A stretch of DNA of 64,000 nucleotides from Roseiarcus sp963823165 (GCA_963823165.1 CAWGKV010000025.1:55661-119660), one strand, 5' to 3'. Positions 45,958 through 55,221 are shown, numbered from the stretch's first letter. Notes: generated by a model not told the origin, from the sequence alone. Program-made: numbers and translations.

Positions 45958-46971
45958 TCAATGCGCGCGGGCCACCGCAAACTCGACCGCGTCGCGCAAC
46001 GCGTGCTTCCAGGCCGAGGCGGGGAAGAGCTCCAGCGCGTCGAGCGCCATGGCGCCGTAATGGCGGGCGCGCTCGATCGTATCCTCGATGGCGCGGTGCT
46101 TCTTCATCGTGCCGAGCGCGATTTCGAGATCGCCTTCAACGACCTCTCCCTTCTCGAGCGTGCGGCGCCAGAATTCGCGCTCCGTCGGCGTGCCCCGCCG
46201 GAAGGAAAGCACCACCGGCAGGGTGATCTTGCCTTCGCGGAAATCGTCGCCGACGTTCTTGCCGAGCTTGGCCGACGAGCCGCCGTAGTCGAGCGCGTCG
46301 TCGATCAGCTGAAAGGCGATGCCGAGATTGGCGCCGTAGCCGCGACAGGCGGCGATCTCGGCCCTGGGCCGGCTGGCCAGAATCGGACCGACCTCGCAAG
46401 CGGCGGCGAATAGGGCGGCGGTCTTGGCGCGGATGACGGCGAGATAGGCGTCCTCGGTCGTCTCGGTGTCCTTGGCGGCGGAAAGCTGCATCACCTCGCC
46501 CTCGGCGATCACCGCGGCCGCGCTCGACATGACTTCGAGACAGCTGAGCGAGCCGACCTCGACCATCATCTTGAACGCCTGGCCGAGCAGAAAATCGCCG
46601 ACGAGCACGCTCGCCTCGTTGCCCCACAGCACCCTGGCGGCCGCCTTGCCGCGCCGCATGTCGCTCTCGTCGACGACGTCGTCGTGCAGGAGCGTCGCGG
46701 TGTGCATGAATTCGACCGCGGCGGCGAGCTTGACGTGGCCCGTCCCGGCGTAGCCGCACATCCCCGCGGTGGCGAGCGCGAGGATCGGGCGCAGCCTCTT
46801 GCCGCCGGACGAAATGAGATGATTGGCGACCTCCGGGATCATCGCGACGTCCGATCCGGTGCGTGACAGAATCGTCTGGTTCACCCTCTCCATGTCGTCC
46901 GCCACGAGCGTCGTCAGCGGCTCGATCAAACGATCGACCGGCCTTTCTCCCAGCGGTACGACAACGCCCAC
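45958..46971 (-). CDS. ispB: Polyprenyl (octaprenyl) diphosphate synthase
   Basis: Long-chain trans-prenyltransferase of 337 residues, making the ubiquinone side chain. The first aspartate-rich motif is DDVVD at 97-101 (ATLLHDDVVDESDMRRG), the second is in GIAFQLIDDALDYGG, and GGKRLRP is near residue 56. GTG at 46971 has GGAAAG upstream. Small residues before the first motif suggest a long product, but the exact chain length cannot be read off. It is divergent from the DUF2007 gene, a common arrangement in Hyphomicrobiales. Confidence 0.9.
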   Translation of the reverse strand: MGVVVPLGERPVDRLIEPLTTLVADDMERVNQTILSRTGSDVAMIPEVANHLISSGGKRLRPILALATAGMCGYAGTGHVKLAAAVEFMHTATLLHDDVVDESDMRRGKAAARVLWGNEASVLVGDFLLGQAFKMMVEVGSLSCLEVMSSAAAVIAEGEVMQLSAAKDTETTEDAYLAVIRAKTAALFAAACEVGPILASRPRAEIAACRGYGANLGIAFQLIDDALDYGGSSAKLGKNVGDDFREGKITLPVVLSFRRGTPTEREFWRRTLEKGEVVEGDLEIALGTMKKHRAIEDTIERARHYGAMALDALELFPASAWKHALRDAVEFAVARAH

Positions 46972-47055
46972 GAGAATGCTTTCCCTTGCCAGACCACCTC
47001 ATTCGACCATAAAGACGCCAAAACGACGGGGCAAGGCGCCCCTCGAGGATCGCCG

Positions 47056-47280
47056 TTGGTCGAACTTCTGCGCACGAACGATCTCGTCCTCATCAGCGTG
47101 ATCGAATCCCTGTTGAGAGCGGCGGACGTCAATTTCTTTGTCGCCGACCAGAACATGGCCGCGGTCGAAGGATCGCTCGGCTTCCTGCCGAGGCGGATTC
47201 TGATCGAGGCGCGGGAGGAAGCGCGGGCGCGCCGCCTTTTGACCGAGGCGGGCCTCGCTGCCGAACTGCGCCGTGGCTGA
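47056..47280 (+). CDS. DUF2007 domain protein
   Basis: Protein of 74 residues with the pattern ELLRTNDLVLISVIESLLRA, DVNFFVADQN, PRRILIEAREEARARRLL. TTG at 47056, preceded by GAGGA, is taken as start since no ATG fits and the protein otherwise has the family's full length. The family is thought to have a ferredoxin-like fold; its role is unknown. It overlaps the methyltransferase gene by 8 bp. Confidence 0.78.
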   Translation: MVELLRTNDLVLISVIESLLRAADVNFFVADQNMAAVEGSLGFLPRRILIEAREEARARRLLTEAGLAAELRRG

Positions 47281-48067
47281 GCCGGGGAGCGGCCGCGACG
47301 CTCCGGACGCATTATCCAGCGACGCGTGGCTCGGCGGACGCCTGGTTCTGGCCCAGCCGATGCGCGGCCACCGGGCAGGGACAGACGCCGCCCTGCTTGC
47401 TGCGGCGGCGGATCTCTCCGACGGGCGATTGGTCGACGTCGGCGCCGGGGTCGGCGCAGTCGCTCTCGCAATCCTCGCCCGCCGGCCGCGCGCCACAGCC
47501 GACCTGGTCGAGATCGACCCCGATCTGGCGGTCCTCGCCGCCGGCAACGCGGCGCGCAACCGACTGGCCGAACGCGCTCGGATCCTCCAGCTCGACGTCT
47601 GCGACGCTCGCGCCCGGCGCGAGGCCGGGCTCGCCGATAGTGCGGCCGAGGCGATCGTCACCAATCCGCCCTTCTTCGACCTCGGGACGGTTCGCGTCTC
47701 GCCCGAGCCCGCCCGGGCGCGCGCTCATGTGTTTGGCGGCGAAACGGGCGCGGAGCCGCTCGCCGCCTGGATTCGCGCCTGTCTCGCGATCCTCGAGCCC
47801 GGAGGGCGCTTCGTCATGATCCACCGGCCGGAAGCGCTGGCGGCGATCCTCGCCGCAGCTGAGAACAGGCTGGGCGCGCTTGCGCTTCTGCCGGTCTATC
47901 CCCGTGCCGGCGCCTCCGCCCGGCGGCTCCTGGTGTCAGGGGTGAAAGGCTCGAGAGCGCCCCTCAGGATCGCCCGGGGCCTCGTCCTGCACGAGCCGGA
48001 CGGCCGGCTGACGGGCGAAGCGGAGGCGATCCACCGCGGCGAGGCGCTGATCGACTGGCCTCTGTAG
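47273..48067 (+). CDS. tRNA1(Val) A37 N6-methyltransferase-like (TrmN6)
   Basis: SAM-dependent methyltransferase of 264 residues. The SAM site is LVDVGAGVGAVALAILAR, followed by the acidic DLVEIDPDLA, and the adenine N6-methylase motif is NPPFF. LGGRLVLAQPMRGHRAGTDA at the N-terminus is typical of the TrmN6/YfiC group. The tRNA target is inferred by family. The last codon and stop (CTG TAG) are the first bases of the downstream repeat array. Confidence 0.82.
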   Translation: MAEPGSGRDAPDALSSDAWLGGRLVLAQPMRGHRAGTDAALLAAAADLSDGRLVDVGAGVGAVALAILARRPRATADLVEIDPDLAVLAAGNAARNRLAERARILQLDVCDARARREAGLADSAAEAIVTNPPFFDLGTVRVSPEPARARAHVFGGETGAEPLAAWIRACLAILEPGGRFVMIHRPEALAAILAAAENRLGALALLPVYPRAGASARRLLVSGVKGSRAPLRIARGLVLHEPDGRLTGEAEAIHRGEALIDWPL

Positions 48068-48346
48068 GCGCGGGCGTCGACCGCGCAAGCCGCGCTCACC
48101 GCGCGCGGCTACAAAGGGCCTGTAGGCGCGGGCGTCGACCGCGCAAGCCGCGCTCACCGCGCGCGGCTACAGCGGGCCTGTGGCGCCGGCTTCGACCGCG
48201 CCAGCCGCGCTCATCGCGCGCGGCGACAGGGGCCCGTAGGCGCGGCGTCGACCGCGCAAGCCGCGCTCACCGCGCGCGGCTACAAAGGGCCTGTAGGCGC
48301 GGGCGTCGACCGCGCCAGCCGCTCACCGGGCGCGGCTATAGCGGGC
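48062..48346. repeat. Five-copy 58-bp palindromic repeat array
   Basis: Head-to-tail copies start near 48062, 48120, 48178, 48235 and 48291. Each reads like CTGTAGGCGCGGGCGTCGAC, CGCGCAAGCCGCG, CTCACCGCGCGCGGCTACA and a 5-7 bp tail (AAAGGGC or GCGGGC). TGTAG at one end and CTACA at the other, with GCGC runs between, allow each unit to form a hairpin. Copy 3 is the most diverged and copy 5 has a small deletion. Copies 1 and 4 share the AAAGGGC tail, and 2 and 5 share GCGGGC, hinting at a two-unit duplication. Confidence 0.95.
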
Positions 48347-48412
48347 GGCGACAGTTTGAGCGGCCATCGCCCGCTGCTATGCTCTCCCTCCCGGCAACCC
48401 GGCGAGGCAAAG

Positions 48413-49615
48413 ATGTCCGACGCGTTTTTGAGTCACATCCGGGCGACGCTCGCCAGGATCGAGGCGGACGGCCTTTTCAAGCGCGAGCGCCTGCTGACCG
48501 GCCCCCAGGGCGGGCGCATCCGCGTCGCCTCGGATACCGGCGAGCGCGAGATGCTGAACCTCTGCGCCAACAACTATCTCGGCCTCGCCGATCATCCGGA
48601 AGTGGTCGCGGCGGCGACGCAGGCGATGGAGGCGTTCGGCTTCGGTATGGCCTCGGTGCGGTTCATCTGCGGCGCCCAGACGCTGCACCGCGAGCTCGAA
48701 CAGGCGATCGCAAGACACCTCGGCAAGGACGACGCGATCGTGTTCGCCGCCTGCTTCGACGCCAATGGGGGCGTGTTCGAGCCGCTCACGGGCGACGAGG
48801 ACGCGATCATTTCCGACAGCCTCAACCACGCCTCGATCATCGACGGCGTTCGGCTCTCCAAGGCCAAACGCTACCGCTTCGCCAATTCCGACATGAACGA
48901 GCTCGAGGATCGGCTGAGAGAGGCCGACGCGGAGGGGGCGCGGTTCAAGCTGATCGCGACCGACGGCGTGTTCTCGATGGACGGCTATGTCGCAAAACTC
49001 CCGGAGATCTGCGCGCTGGCCGACCGTTACGGCGCGCTGGTGCTGGTCGACGACGCCCATGCGACCGGGCATCTCGGGGAGAAAGGCCGTGGCACGCCGG
49101 CGCTGACCGGCGCGGGCCAGCGCGTCGACATCGTCACCGGCACCTTCGGCAAGACGCTCGGCGGCGGCATGGGCGGCTTCGTCGCCGCCGCGCAGCCGGT
49201 CGTCGACCTCCTGCGCCAGCGGGCGCGGCCCTATCTGTTTTCGAACTCGCTCGCGCCGCCGGTCGCCGCCGGCGCCTTGAAGGCGCTGGAGATCGCGATT
49301 CATTCCGACGACCGCCGCGCGCTGCTTCAGGATCACGCGAAGCGTTTCCGGGCGGGGATCGGGGCTGCCGGCTTCGAGATCCTGCCCGGCGTGACGCCGA
49401 TCATTCCGGTAATGCTCGGCGAGGCGCGGATTGCACAGGATCTCGCCCGCGCGCTCGACGAGCGCGGCGTCTATGTGGCGGGCTTCTTCTATCCGGTGGT
49501 GCCGAAGGGCGCGGCGCGCATCCGCACCCAGATGTCGGCGGCGCTCGACACGCAGGACGTCGATTTTGCCGTCTCGGCCTTCGCCGACGCCGGCCGCGCC
49601 CTCAAGATCCTATGA
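48413..49615 (+). CDS. kbl: Glycine C-acetyltransferase (2-amino-3-ketobutyrate CoA ligase)
   Basis: PLP enzyme of 400 residues that splits 2-amino-3-oxobutyrate with CoA into glycine and acetyl-CoA. PLP lysine is Lys247 in GTFGKTLGGGMGG; LCANNYLGLADHP, FGMASVRFICGAQTLHRELE and VDDAHATGHLGEKGRG match the alpha-oxoamine synthase family and Kbl in particular. The ATG at 48413 follows the repeat array by 67 bp. tdh, the gene for the preceding step, lies downstream past a hydrolase gene. Confidence 0.94.
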   Translation: MSDAFLSHIRATLARIEADGLFKRERLLTGPQGGRIRVASDTGEREMLNLCANNYLGLADHPEVVAAATQAMEAFGFGMASVRFICGAQTLHRELEQAIARHLGKDDAIVFAACFDANGGVFEPLTGDEDAIISDSLNHASIIDGVRLSKAKRYRFANSDMNELEDRLREADAEGARFKLIATDGVFSMDGYVAKLPEICALADRYGALVLVDDAHATGHLGEKGRGTPALTGAGQRVDIVTGTFGKTLGGGMGGFVAAAQPVVDLLRQRARPYLFSNSLAPPVAAGALKALEIAIHSDDRRALLQDHAKRFRAGIGAAGFEILPGVTPIIPVMLGEARIAQDLARALDERGVYVAGFFYPVVPKGAARIRTQMSAALDTQDVDFAVSAFADAGRALKIL

Positions 49616-49671
49616 CCTCACGATTCCGACGGCGAACGCCGGCGGCGGGAGTTGCTCGAACAGGGGACACG

Positions 49672-50424
49672 ATGCTCGGCTATGACAAATTCGGCAGTGG
49701 CCCGAGAACGGTCATTGCGCTGCATGGCTGGTTCGGCGACGAACAGACTTTTGCCCCGCTCTATCGCGCTCTCGATCCCGAAGCCGCGACCTGGATCTGC
49801 CCGGCCTACCGCGGCTACGGCGCATCGAAGCGTCTCGAAGGCCCCTACGACATCGACCAGATCGCCAAGGACGTCGTCGCGCTCGCCGACCATCTGAACT
49901 TCGGCGCGTTCAGCCTGGTCGGCCATTCCATGGGCGCCAAGGCCGCGCAGAGGGTGCTGGCCGATGCGCCCTCGCGGGTGGAGAAGCTGGTCGCCGTGAC
50001 CCCGGTGCCGGCCTCGGACATGGGTTTCGACGACGCGACCTACGCCATGTTCGAAAGCGCCGTGAGCAATCCGGACGCGGCGCGCGGGATCGTCGCCTTT
50101 TCGACCGGCGGACGTCTGAGCAAACGCTTCATCGACGAGATCGCGTTCTACCCGAGGAAGTTCGCCCTCGACGCCGCCTTCCTGGGCTATCTCGCGAGCT
50201 GGGCCAGGACCGACTTCCATCGCGAGATCGTCGGCAAGACGCTGCCGGTGAAGGTGATCGTCGGCCAGCACGACGGCGGGTTGACGGCCGACGTGATGAG
50301 GGCGACCTACATGGCGCACTACCCCAACGCCGAGCTGGAGGTGATGGCAAATTCGGGCCATTACCCGATGGACGAGACGCCGATCGCGCTGGCGACGTCG
50401 ATCGAGGTCTTCCTGAGCAAGTGA
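49672..50424 (+). CDS. Alpha/beta hydrolase between kbl and tdh
   Basis: Hydrolase of 250 residues. The nucleophile is Ser86 in LVGHSMGAKAA; the acid is probably the Asp of VGQHDGGL and the base the His of NSGHYPMDE; HGWF near residue 18 forms the oxyanion site. ATG at 49672 with AGGGGA upstream is preferred; an in-frame ATG at 49612 overlaps the kbl stop as ATGA and would add 20 unconserved residues. Cotranscription with threonine-degradation genes suggests a linked role, but the substrate is unknown. Confidence 0.82.
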   Translation: MLGYDKFGSGPRTVIALHGWFGDEQTFAPLYRALDPEAATWICPAYRGYGASKRLEGPYDIDQIAKDVVALADHLNFGAFSLVGHSMGAKAAQRVLADAPSRVEKLVAVTPVPASDMGFDDATYAMFESAVSNPDAARGIVAFSTGGRLSKRFIDEIAFYPRKFALDAAFLGYLASWARTDFHREIVGKTLPVKVIVGQHDGGLTADVMRATYMAHYPNAELEVMANSGHYPMDETPIALATSIEVFLSK

Positions 50425-50482
50425 TTTGCGCCCGATGAACGGAGTCGGGTGAGCCCCAGCTGACCATCGAAAGGCGCCGCCG

Positions 50483-51517
50483 ATGAAAGCCCTCGTCAAG
50501 CAGAAGCCCGAGCCCGGCCTTTGGCTGAGCGACGACGTTCCGATCCCCGCGATCGGTCCCGACGACGTTCTGGTCAAGGTCCACAAGACCGGCATCTGCG
50601 GCACCGACATCCACATTTTTAACTGGGACGCATGGGCGCAGAAGACGATCCCGACGCCGATGACGATCGGCCACGAATATGCGGGCGAGATCGCCGCCAT
50701 CGGGCCGAACGTCCGGCGGCTCGCAGTCGGACAGCGCGTATCCGGCGAGGGCCACGTGATCGGCATGCGGAGCCGCGCGGCGCGCGGCGGGCGGTATCAC
50801 CTCGACCCGGAGACTCGCGGCATCGGGGTCAACATCCCCGGGGCCTTCGCAGAATACGTGCGCGTCCCCGCCTTCAACATCGTGCCCCTGCCCGACGACG
50901 TCGATGACGAGCTGGGCGCGATCCTCGATCCGCTCGGCAACGCGGTCCACACCGCGCTGTCCTTCGACCTCGTCGGCGAGGACGTGTTGATCACCGGGGC
51001 GGGGCCGATCGGCATCATGGCCGGCGCGGTCGCCCGCCATGTCGGGGCGCGGCACGTCGTGATCACCGACGTCAATCCGAAGCGGCTTGAGCTCGCGGCC
51101 GAAGTCGCCGACGTGGCGCCGGTCGACGTGTCGAAGGAAGATCTGAAGGAGACGATGAGCCGCCTGAAGATGACGGAGGGTTTCGACGTCGCGCTCGAAA
51201 TGAGCGGCGCGCCGGCGGCCTTCGACCAGCTGTTCAATTCGGTGGTGACCGGGGGCCGGGTCGCCCTCCTCGGCCTGCCGGCCAAGCCGACCCTGGTCGA
51301 CTGGAACAAGGTCATCTTCAAGCAGCTGACGCTGAAAGGCATTTACGGGCGCGAGATGTTTGAGACCTGGCACAAGATGATCGCGATGCTGGAGAGCGGG
51401 CTGAACGTGCGCAAGGTCATCACCCACCGCCTGCCGGTCAGCCAGTTCCTGGCCGGCTTCGAGACCATGCGCCACGGCGACAGCGGCAAGATCGTGCTCG
51501 ACTGGACCGCGCCATAA
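50483..51517 (+). CDS. tdh: L-threonine 3-dehydrogenase
   Basis: NAD-dependent medium-chain dehydrogenase of 344 residues oxidising threonine to 2-amino-3-oxobutyrate, the substrate of Kbl. Catalytic zinc ligands are Cys39 (TGICGTDIHI) and His64-Glu65 (GHEYAG); the nucleotide site is ITGAGPIGIMAGAV; KGIYGREMFETWHKM is diagnostic for Tdh. The four cysteines that hold the structural zinc in E. coli Tdh are absent: the matching stretch is GEGHVIGMRSRAARGGRYHL. Confidence 0.93.
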   Translation: MKALVKQKPEPGLWLSDDVPIPAIGPDDVLVKVHKTGICGTDIHIFNWDAWAQKTIPTPMTIGHEYAGEIAAIGPNVRRLAVGQRVSGEGHVIGMRSRAARGGRYHLDPETRGIGVNIPGAFAEYVRVPAFNIVPLPDDVDDELGAILDPLGNAVHTALSFDLVGEDVLITGAGPIGIMAGAVARHVGARHVVITDVNPKRLELAAEVADVAPVDVSKEDLKETMSRLKMTEGFDVALEMSGAPAAFDQLFNSVVTGGRVALLGLPAKPTLVDWNKVIFKQLTLKGIYGREMFETWHKMIAMLESGLNVRKVITHRLPVSQFLAGFETMRHGDSGKIVLDWTAP

Positions 51518-51828
51518 TCCGACCAAATGCGAAAGCAGCGCAGTCAGAGAGGCGCCGCGTCGGCTCGAAGTGACCGAAGGCCTTGCAGCGGGACTCATAA
51601 TCGGCGCCGGCGCTGTGCTCCCTCAGCCAGTGGCGGGACCGGGTCGCGCGAGGTGGTTTCGTCGGCCATCACCGGCTTCCTTGGGATGGGGGAGCCTGTC
51701 AGCCCATGCTTGCCTGACGAACTCGGGCCGATCGGACAGCAGTCGGCCGGGTTCACCTGCGCGGGGAACTCGGCCGACGGAACGATCATCGAATGAGACT
51801 TTCCTCGGAGAAGGAGGTCGCTTGGCGA
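51518..51828. other. Intergenic between tdh and the acetate permease gene
   Basis: The two flanking genes converge here. I see no gene, strong terminator or known repeat. A plus-strand frame ending near 51794 is rich in Ser, Arg and Gly and does not look conserved. Confidence 0.35.
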
Positions 51829-52566
51829 TCAGCCTCGCGTTCCCGTGCGCCTCTCCGGCTCAGTCTCCAGTCGCCTTGCGGGGTCTCGCGCCAGCCGCAG
51901 GCCAAGCTCCGGCTCGGTGAATATATCCTCGCGCACGAGCGTTTCGGCGGGCTGCTGTGCGCGCGGCCAGACCGGAAGGACCGTGCGGCCCCACTCGCCG
52001 TTGATCATTTCCGCGGCGGAGAGATAAGCGGCGACGGCCGCCGTCACGAGCCCGGCATAGCCGCCGGCGTAATAGACGCCGTGCCAGCCGCCCCAATCGC
52101 CGACTGCAAGCAGCGCCAGCGTGATCCACCACGCCAGGAACACCACCTGAAGCACCATGTTGTGGCGGAAGGACGCGATCCACATGTAGAAGGTGAACGC
52201 GCACCAGACGATCAGGTACCAACCGACGAACGAGATGGGCGCCGGCGCGGGTACGCTTCCGGCCGCCGCGCCCGCCGCGCCCGCTGCCGGCTCCGCGACG
52301 CCGAAGACGCCCAGGTAGGAGACGAGCGATATATAGAACGCCCCGTAGCTCAGGAACGCCACCGTTGCGAAGGTATTTCCGCGGAAATACGAAAGAATTC
52401 CAGCGATAGCCAGCACGGCCCCGCCATAGACAAGCGCCATGGGCAGGACGACTGACATGCTCTTGGCATCGTACCAGCCAGAATTGACCATGCTGAACAG
52501 CCAAGTGGTCAAGGCGAACGCGACGAGCCCGAGGGGCGCGGGATTGGCGAGTTTGTTTTCCATCAT
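51829..52566 (-). CDS. GPR1/FUN34/YaaH (SatP) family acetate permease
   Basis: Membrane protein of 245 residues with six helices. The hallmark NPAPLGLVAFALTTW lies at residues 8-22, and SYGAFYIS and ASFRHNMVLQVVFLAWW fit family helices. A glycine/alanine/proline loop (about 93-110) between helices 3 and 4 is unusually long, and the ~40-residue charged C-terminal tail is extra. Known members carry acetate or succinate. The second ATG (52563) is an equally good start. Confidence 0.85.
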   Translation of the reverse strand: MMENKLANPAPLGLVAFALTTWLFSMVNSGWYDAKSMSVVLPMALVYGGAVLAIAGILSYFRGNTFATVAFLSYGAFYISLVSYLGVFGVAEPAAGAAGAAAGSVPAPAPISFVGWYLIVWCAFTFYMWIASFRHNMVLQVVFLAWWITLALLAVGDWGGWHGVYYAGGYAGLVTAAVAAYLSAAEMINGEWGRTVLPVWPRAQQPAETLVREDIFTEPELGLRLARDPARRLETEPERRTGTRG

Positions 52567-53236
52567 ATGCTCCCGAAGCGGTTGACTCCCGCCCGCCTTA
52601 TTGACCTCCTTTGGACTCGTCCTTCCCGGTCCCCTTGGCGCGCGCCCTGCGCGACGTTATCTGATTTAGGCATGAACGCCGGCGAGCAGCGGTGGTTCCC
52701 CTTTTGGATCAAATAGCCTCTCGCTCATGCTAGGCGGAGCGCCTGTGTTTCGCTCCGCCTCCACGAACGTTCGCCGACGGCGCGGATAGCGCGGCGCATG
52801 CCAGGGGCGGCGATAGAGCCCGGCCTTGCCGCGCGTCAGGAACGGTGGAAAGCGGGCGGTCCCAGGGATCTTTGTCGCCTTCGCTTGTCTGTTCAGAACC
52901 AGCGTCTGACTGACGTTGCAGCCGCTCGGGGGCTGCGTCGCGCGGCGCAATGTCGGGACCATGCCGGCGCTGGACTTTTCCGAGACTTTCTTTCCTGTTA
53001 CCGTTCGAGCCGCTCGTGGGGCAGACCGACGAGAGCAAGCGGCGCAATTATCAAGAGGCGTCGGCGACAGGCTGGCGGAAATCCGTGACTGTCCATGCAT
53101 CGGGTCCGTCGGCGGCTCGAAGTCTTTCGAGTGACGGCCGGACCCGGCCGACGCGCCTCAGCCTCAACGATTTCGTCGCCAGCCACGCCGCGCGCTCCGC
53201 CAGGCGCCGCGGAGCAGCCGAGAGCTGAGACGCCTC
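52567..53236. other. Long intergenic region between divergent genes
   Basis: About 670 bp separate the acetate permease gene and the quinone reductase gene. Frames open on either strand are rich in Arg, Ser and Pro and do not resemble known proteins. It must hold both promoters. I find no repeat, hairpin with a T run, or RNA gene. Confidence 0.35.
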
Positions 53237-53821
53237 GTGCGGATCCTCGTTCTCTTCGCCCATCCGCTCGAGACGAGCTTCGGCGCGGCTCTGCACGCCG
53301 AGGCGGTCCAATCCTTGCGCAAGGGAGGCCATGCAGTCGACGACTGCGATCTCTACGCCGAAGGCTTCGATCCCGTCATGACCCGGCAGGACCGGCTCGA
53401 GTATTATGACGTGAGCCTCAACCGCCGGCGCGTGGCCCCCTATGTCGAGCGGCTGCTCGCCGCCGAGGGGCTGGTCTTCTCGTTCCCGGTCTGGAACATG
53501 GGCTTCCCGGCGATCCTCAAGGGCTTCGTCGACAAAGTGTTCCTGCCCGGCGTCAGCTTCGATATCCTGAAGGACGCGGCCTATGCGCCGCGCCTCTTCA
53601 ACGTCAGGCGGATGGGCGTCGTCTGCACCTACGGCGGCGCGCGCCTGACCACCTTCCTCGCGGGCGATCCGCCGCGTCGCTTCCTCAAGCGATCGATGCG
53701 CTTCAACTGCGCGCCCGGCACGCGGGTCGACTATCTCGCCCACTACGACATGGACCACACCAGGCCTGAGCGCCGGGCGGCGTTCCTGCGCAAGGTACAG
53801 GCGACGTTTTTGAGCTGGTGA
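53237..53821 (+). CDS. NAD(P)H quinone oxidoreductase, flavodoxin-like
   Basis: Flavoprotein of 194 residues. RILVLFAHPLETSFGAALH is the FMN/FAD phosphate loop of the NQO1/KefF/MdaB family; FSFPVWNMGFPAILKGFVDK is the conserved second motif, and VVCTYGGA completes the flavin site. GTG at 53237 gives the exact family N-terminus. It probably performs two-electron reduction of quinones. No ion channel or regulator gene adjoins. Confidence 0.87.
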   Translation: MRILVLFAHPLETSFGAALHAEAVQSLRKGGHAVDDCDLYAEGFDPVMTRQDRLEYYDVSLNRRRVAPYVERLLAAEGLVFSFPVWNMGFPAILKGFVDKVFLPGVSFDILKDAAYAPRLFNVRRMGVVCTYGGARLTTFLAGDPPRRFLKRSMRFNCAPGTRVDYLAHYDMDHTRPERRAAFLRKVQATFLSW

Positions 53822-53964
53822 GACTTGGCCGCGCAGCCTGCCCGGGAGAGCTGAGCGGTTCGTTGGGACCCTCAGCTTGCGGATCGGCGAGAGCTCGGCC
53901 GGAACAGTCTGCGGGTTGACGCCTTTTCATGCCCGGTGGATGAAGGCGCGCCAGGCGAGACTTC

Positions 53965-55221
53965 ATGAACGCAGACTACGACGTCGTGATCATTGGCGGT
54001 GGCGCCGCGGGGATCGGCGCGGCCCGCGCGCTCGCGAGCGCATGTTCAACACTCTTGTTGGAGGCGAGCTCTCGCCTGGGCGGACGCGCATGGACGGTCG
54101 AGATCGGAGGCTACCGGCTCGACCTCGGCTGCGGCTGGCTGCACTCGGGCGACCGCAATTCGTGGAGGCGCATTGCCGAAGAGACCGGCGTCGCTGTCGA
54201 TCGGCGGCCGGCCAAGTGGGGCGTCCAGTACCGAAACCTCTGCTTTTCGCCCGGCGAGCAGAAAGCCGCCCGAGCGGCGTTCACCGCCTGGATGGAGCGG
54301 CTTACGGAGGCTCCGCCGCCGAGCGACCGCGCCGCCGACGCGCTTCCCGAAGGCGGCGAATGGAACGGCTACGTCCGGGCGATCGGCGGCTTCATCAGCG
54401 GCGCGCCGCTGGAGCGCGTCTCCGTGGCCGATTATCTCACCTATGACGCGGCCGCGACAGACGTCAACCTGCGCGCGCGAAGCGGCTACGGAGATCTGAT
54501 CGTCGCCAGCCTTCCGCCCCGGGTCGCCCTGAGGCTCTCGACCCCTGCCGAGGGAATCGAGCTCGAGCCGCATGGCCTTTCGGTCAGGACGCGGAGCGGA
54601 TCGGTTCGCGCGCGGGCCGCGATTCTGACCGCGTCCACGGCGGTCCTGGCGAGCGGCGCGATCGCCTTGCCGAAGGCGCTTGGTCCCTGGCTGGAGGCGG
54701 CGGGCTCGCTGCCCCTCGGCCGAAACGAAAAACTGTTCCTGGAGATCGTCGGGCAAAGCCCCTTTGCGCCGGAGACCCACGAACTCGGAAACCCGCGGGA
54801 CGCGCGCACGGCCGCCTATTACATCCGGCCGTTCGGTTTGAACGTCATCGAGTGCTTCTTCGGCGGCGAAGGCGCCGGGATGATCGAGGAGAATGGCCCC
54901 GCGGCCGGCTTCGATCACGCGATCGGCGAGCTTGCCGCTTTGTTCGGGACGGACGTCCGGCGCTGCCTAAAGCCGCTCATCGCCTCCGCATGGAGCCGCA
55001 CGACCCGCATCGGCGGCGCCTACAGCTGCGCCCTGCCCGGCCGGGTAGAGGCGCGGAAGCGACTCGCCTACGCCTACGAGGACCGCCTGTTCTTCGCTGG
55101 AGAAGCCACGAGCGAGACGGACTTCTCGACCGCGCATGGGGCGCATGACAGCGGCGCGCGGGCCGCCGGGGAGGCGCTCGCGGCGCTTCGGCCCGAAAAG
55201 GGCCGTGATCCGAACCGGTGA
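53965..55221 (+). CDS. FAD-dependent amine oxidase family protein
   Basis: Flavoenzyme of 418 residues. DYDVVIIGGGAAGIGAARAL binds ADP of FAD and is followed by LLLEASSRLGGRAWT; the C-terminal FAD motif is LFFAGEATSETDFSTAHGAH. This is the monoamine-oxidase-like fold, used by polyamine and amino-acid oxidases and some desaturases. No signal peptide is apparent. The substrate is unknown. Confidence 0.85.
   Translation: MNADYDVVIIGGGAAGIGAARALASACSTLLLEASSRLGGRAWTVEIGGYRLDLGCGWLHSGDRNSWRRIAEETGVAVDRRPAKWGVQYRNLCFSPGEQKAARAAFTAWMERLTEAPPPSDRAADALPEGGEWNGYVRAIGGFISGAPLERVSVADYLTYDAAATDVNLRARSGYGDLIVASLPPRVALRLSTPAEGIELEPHGLSVRTRSGSVRARAAILTASTAVLASGAIALPKALGPWLEAAGSLPLGRNEKLFLEIVGQSPFAPETHELGNPRDARTAAYYIRPFGLNVIECFFGGEGAGMIEENGPAAGFDHAIGELAALFGTDVRRCLKPLIASAWSRTTRIGGAYSCALPGRVEARKRLAYAYEDRLFFAGEATSETDFSTAHGAHDSGARAAGEALAALRPEKGRDPNR

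Noticed and set aside
48062..48346. CRISPR array
   Set aside because: Units are contiguous with no unique spacers and each unit is palindromic over its whole length; no cas gene is near.
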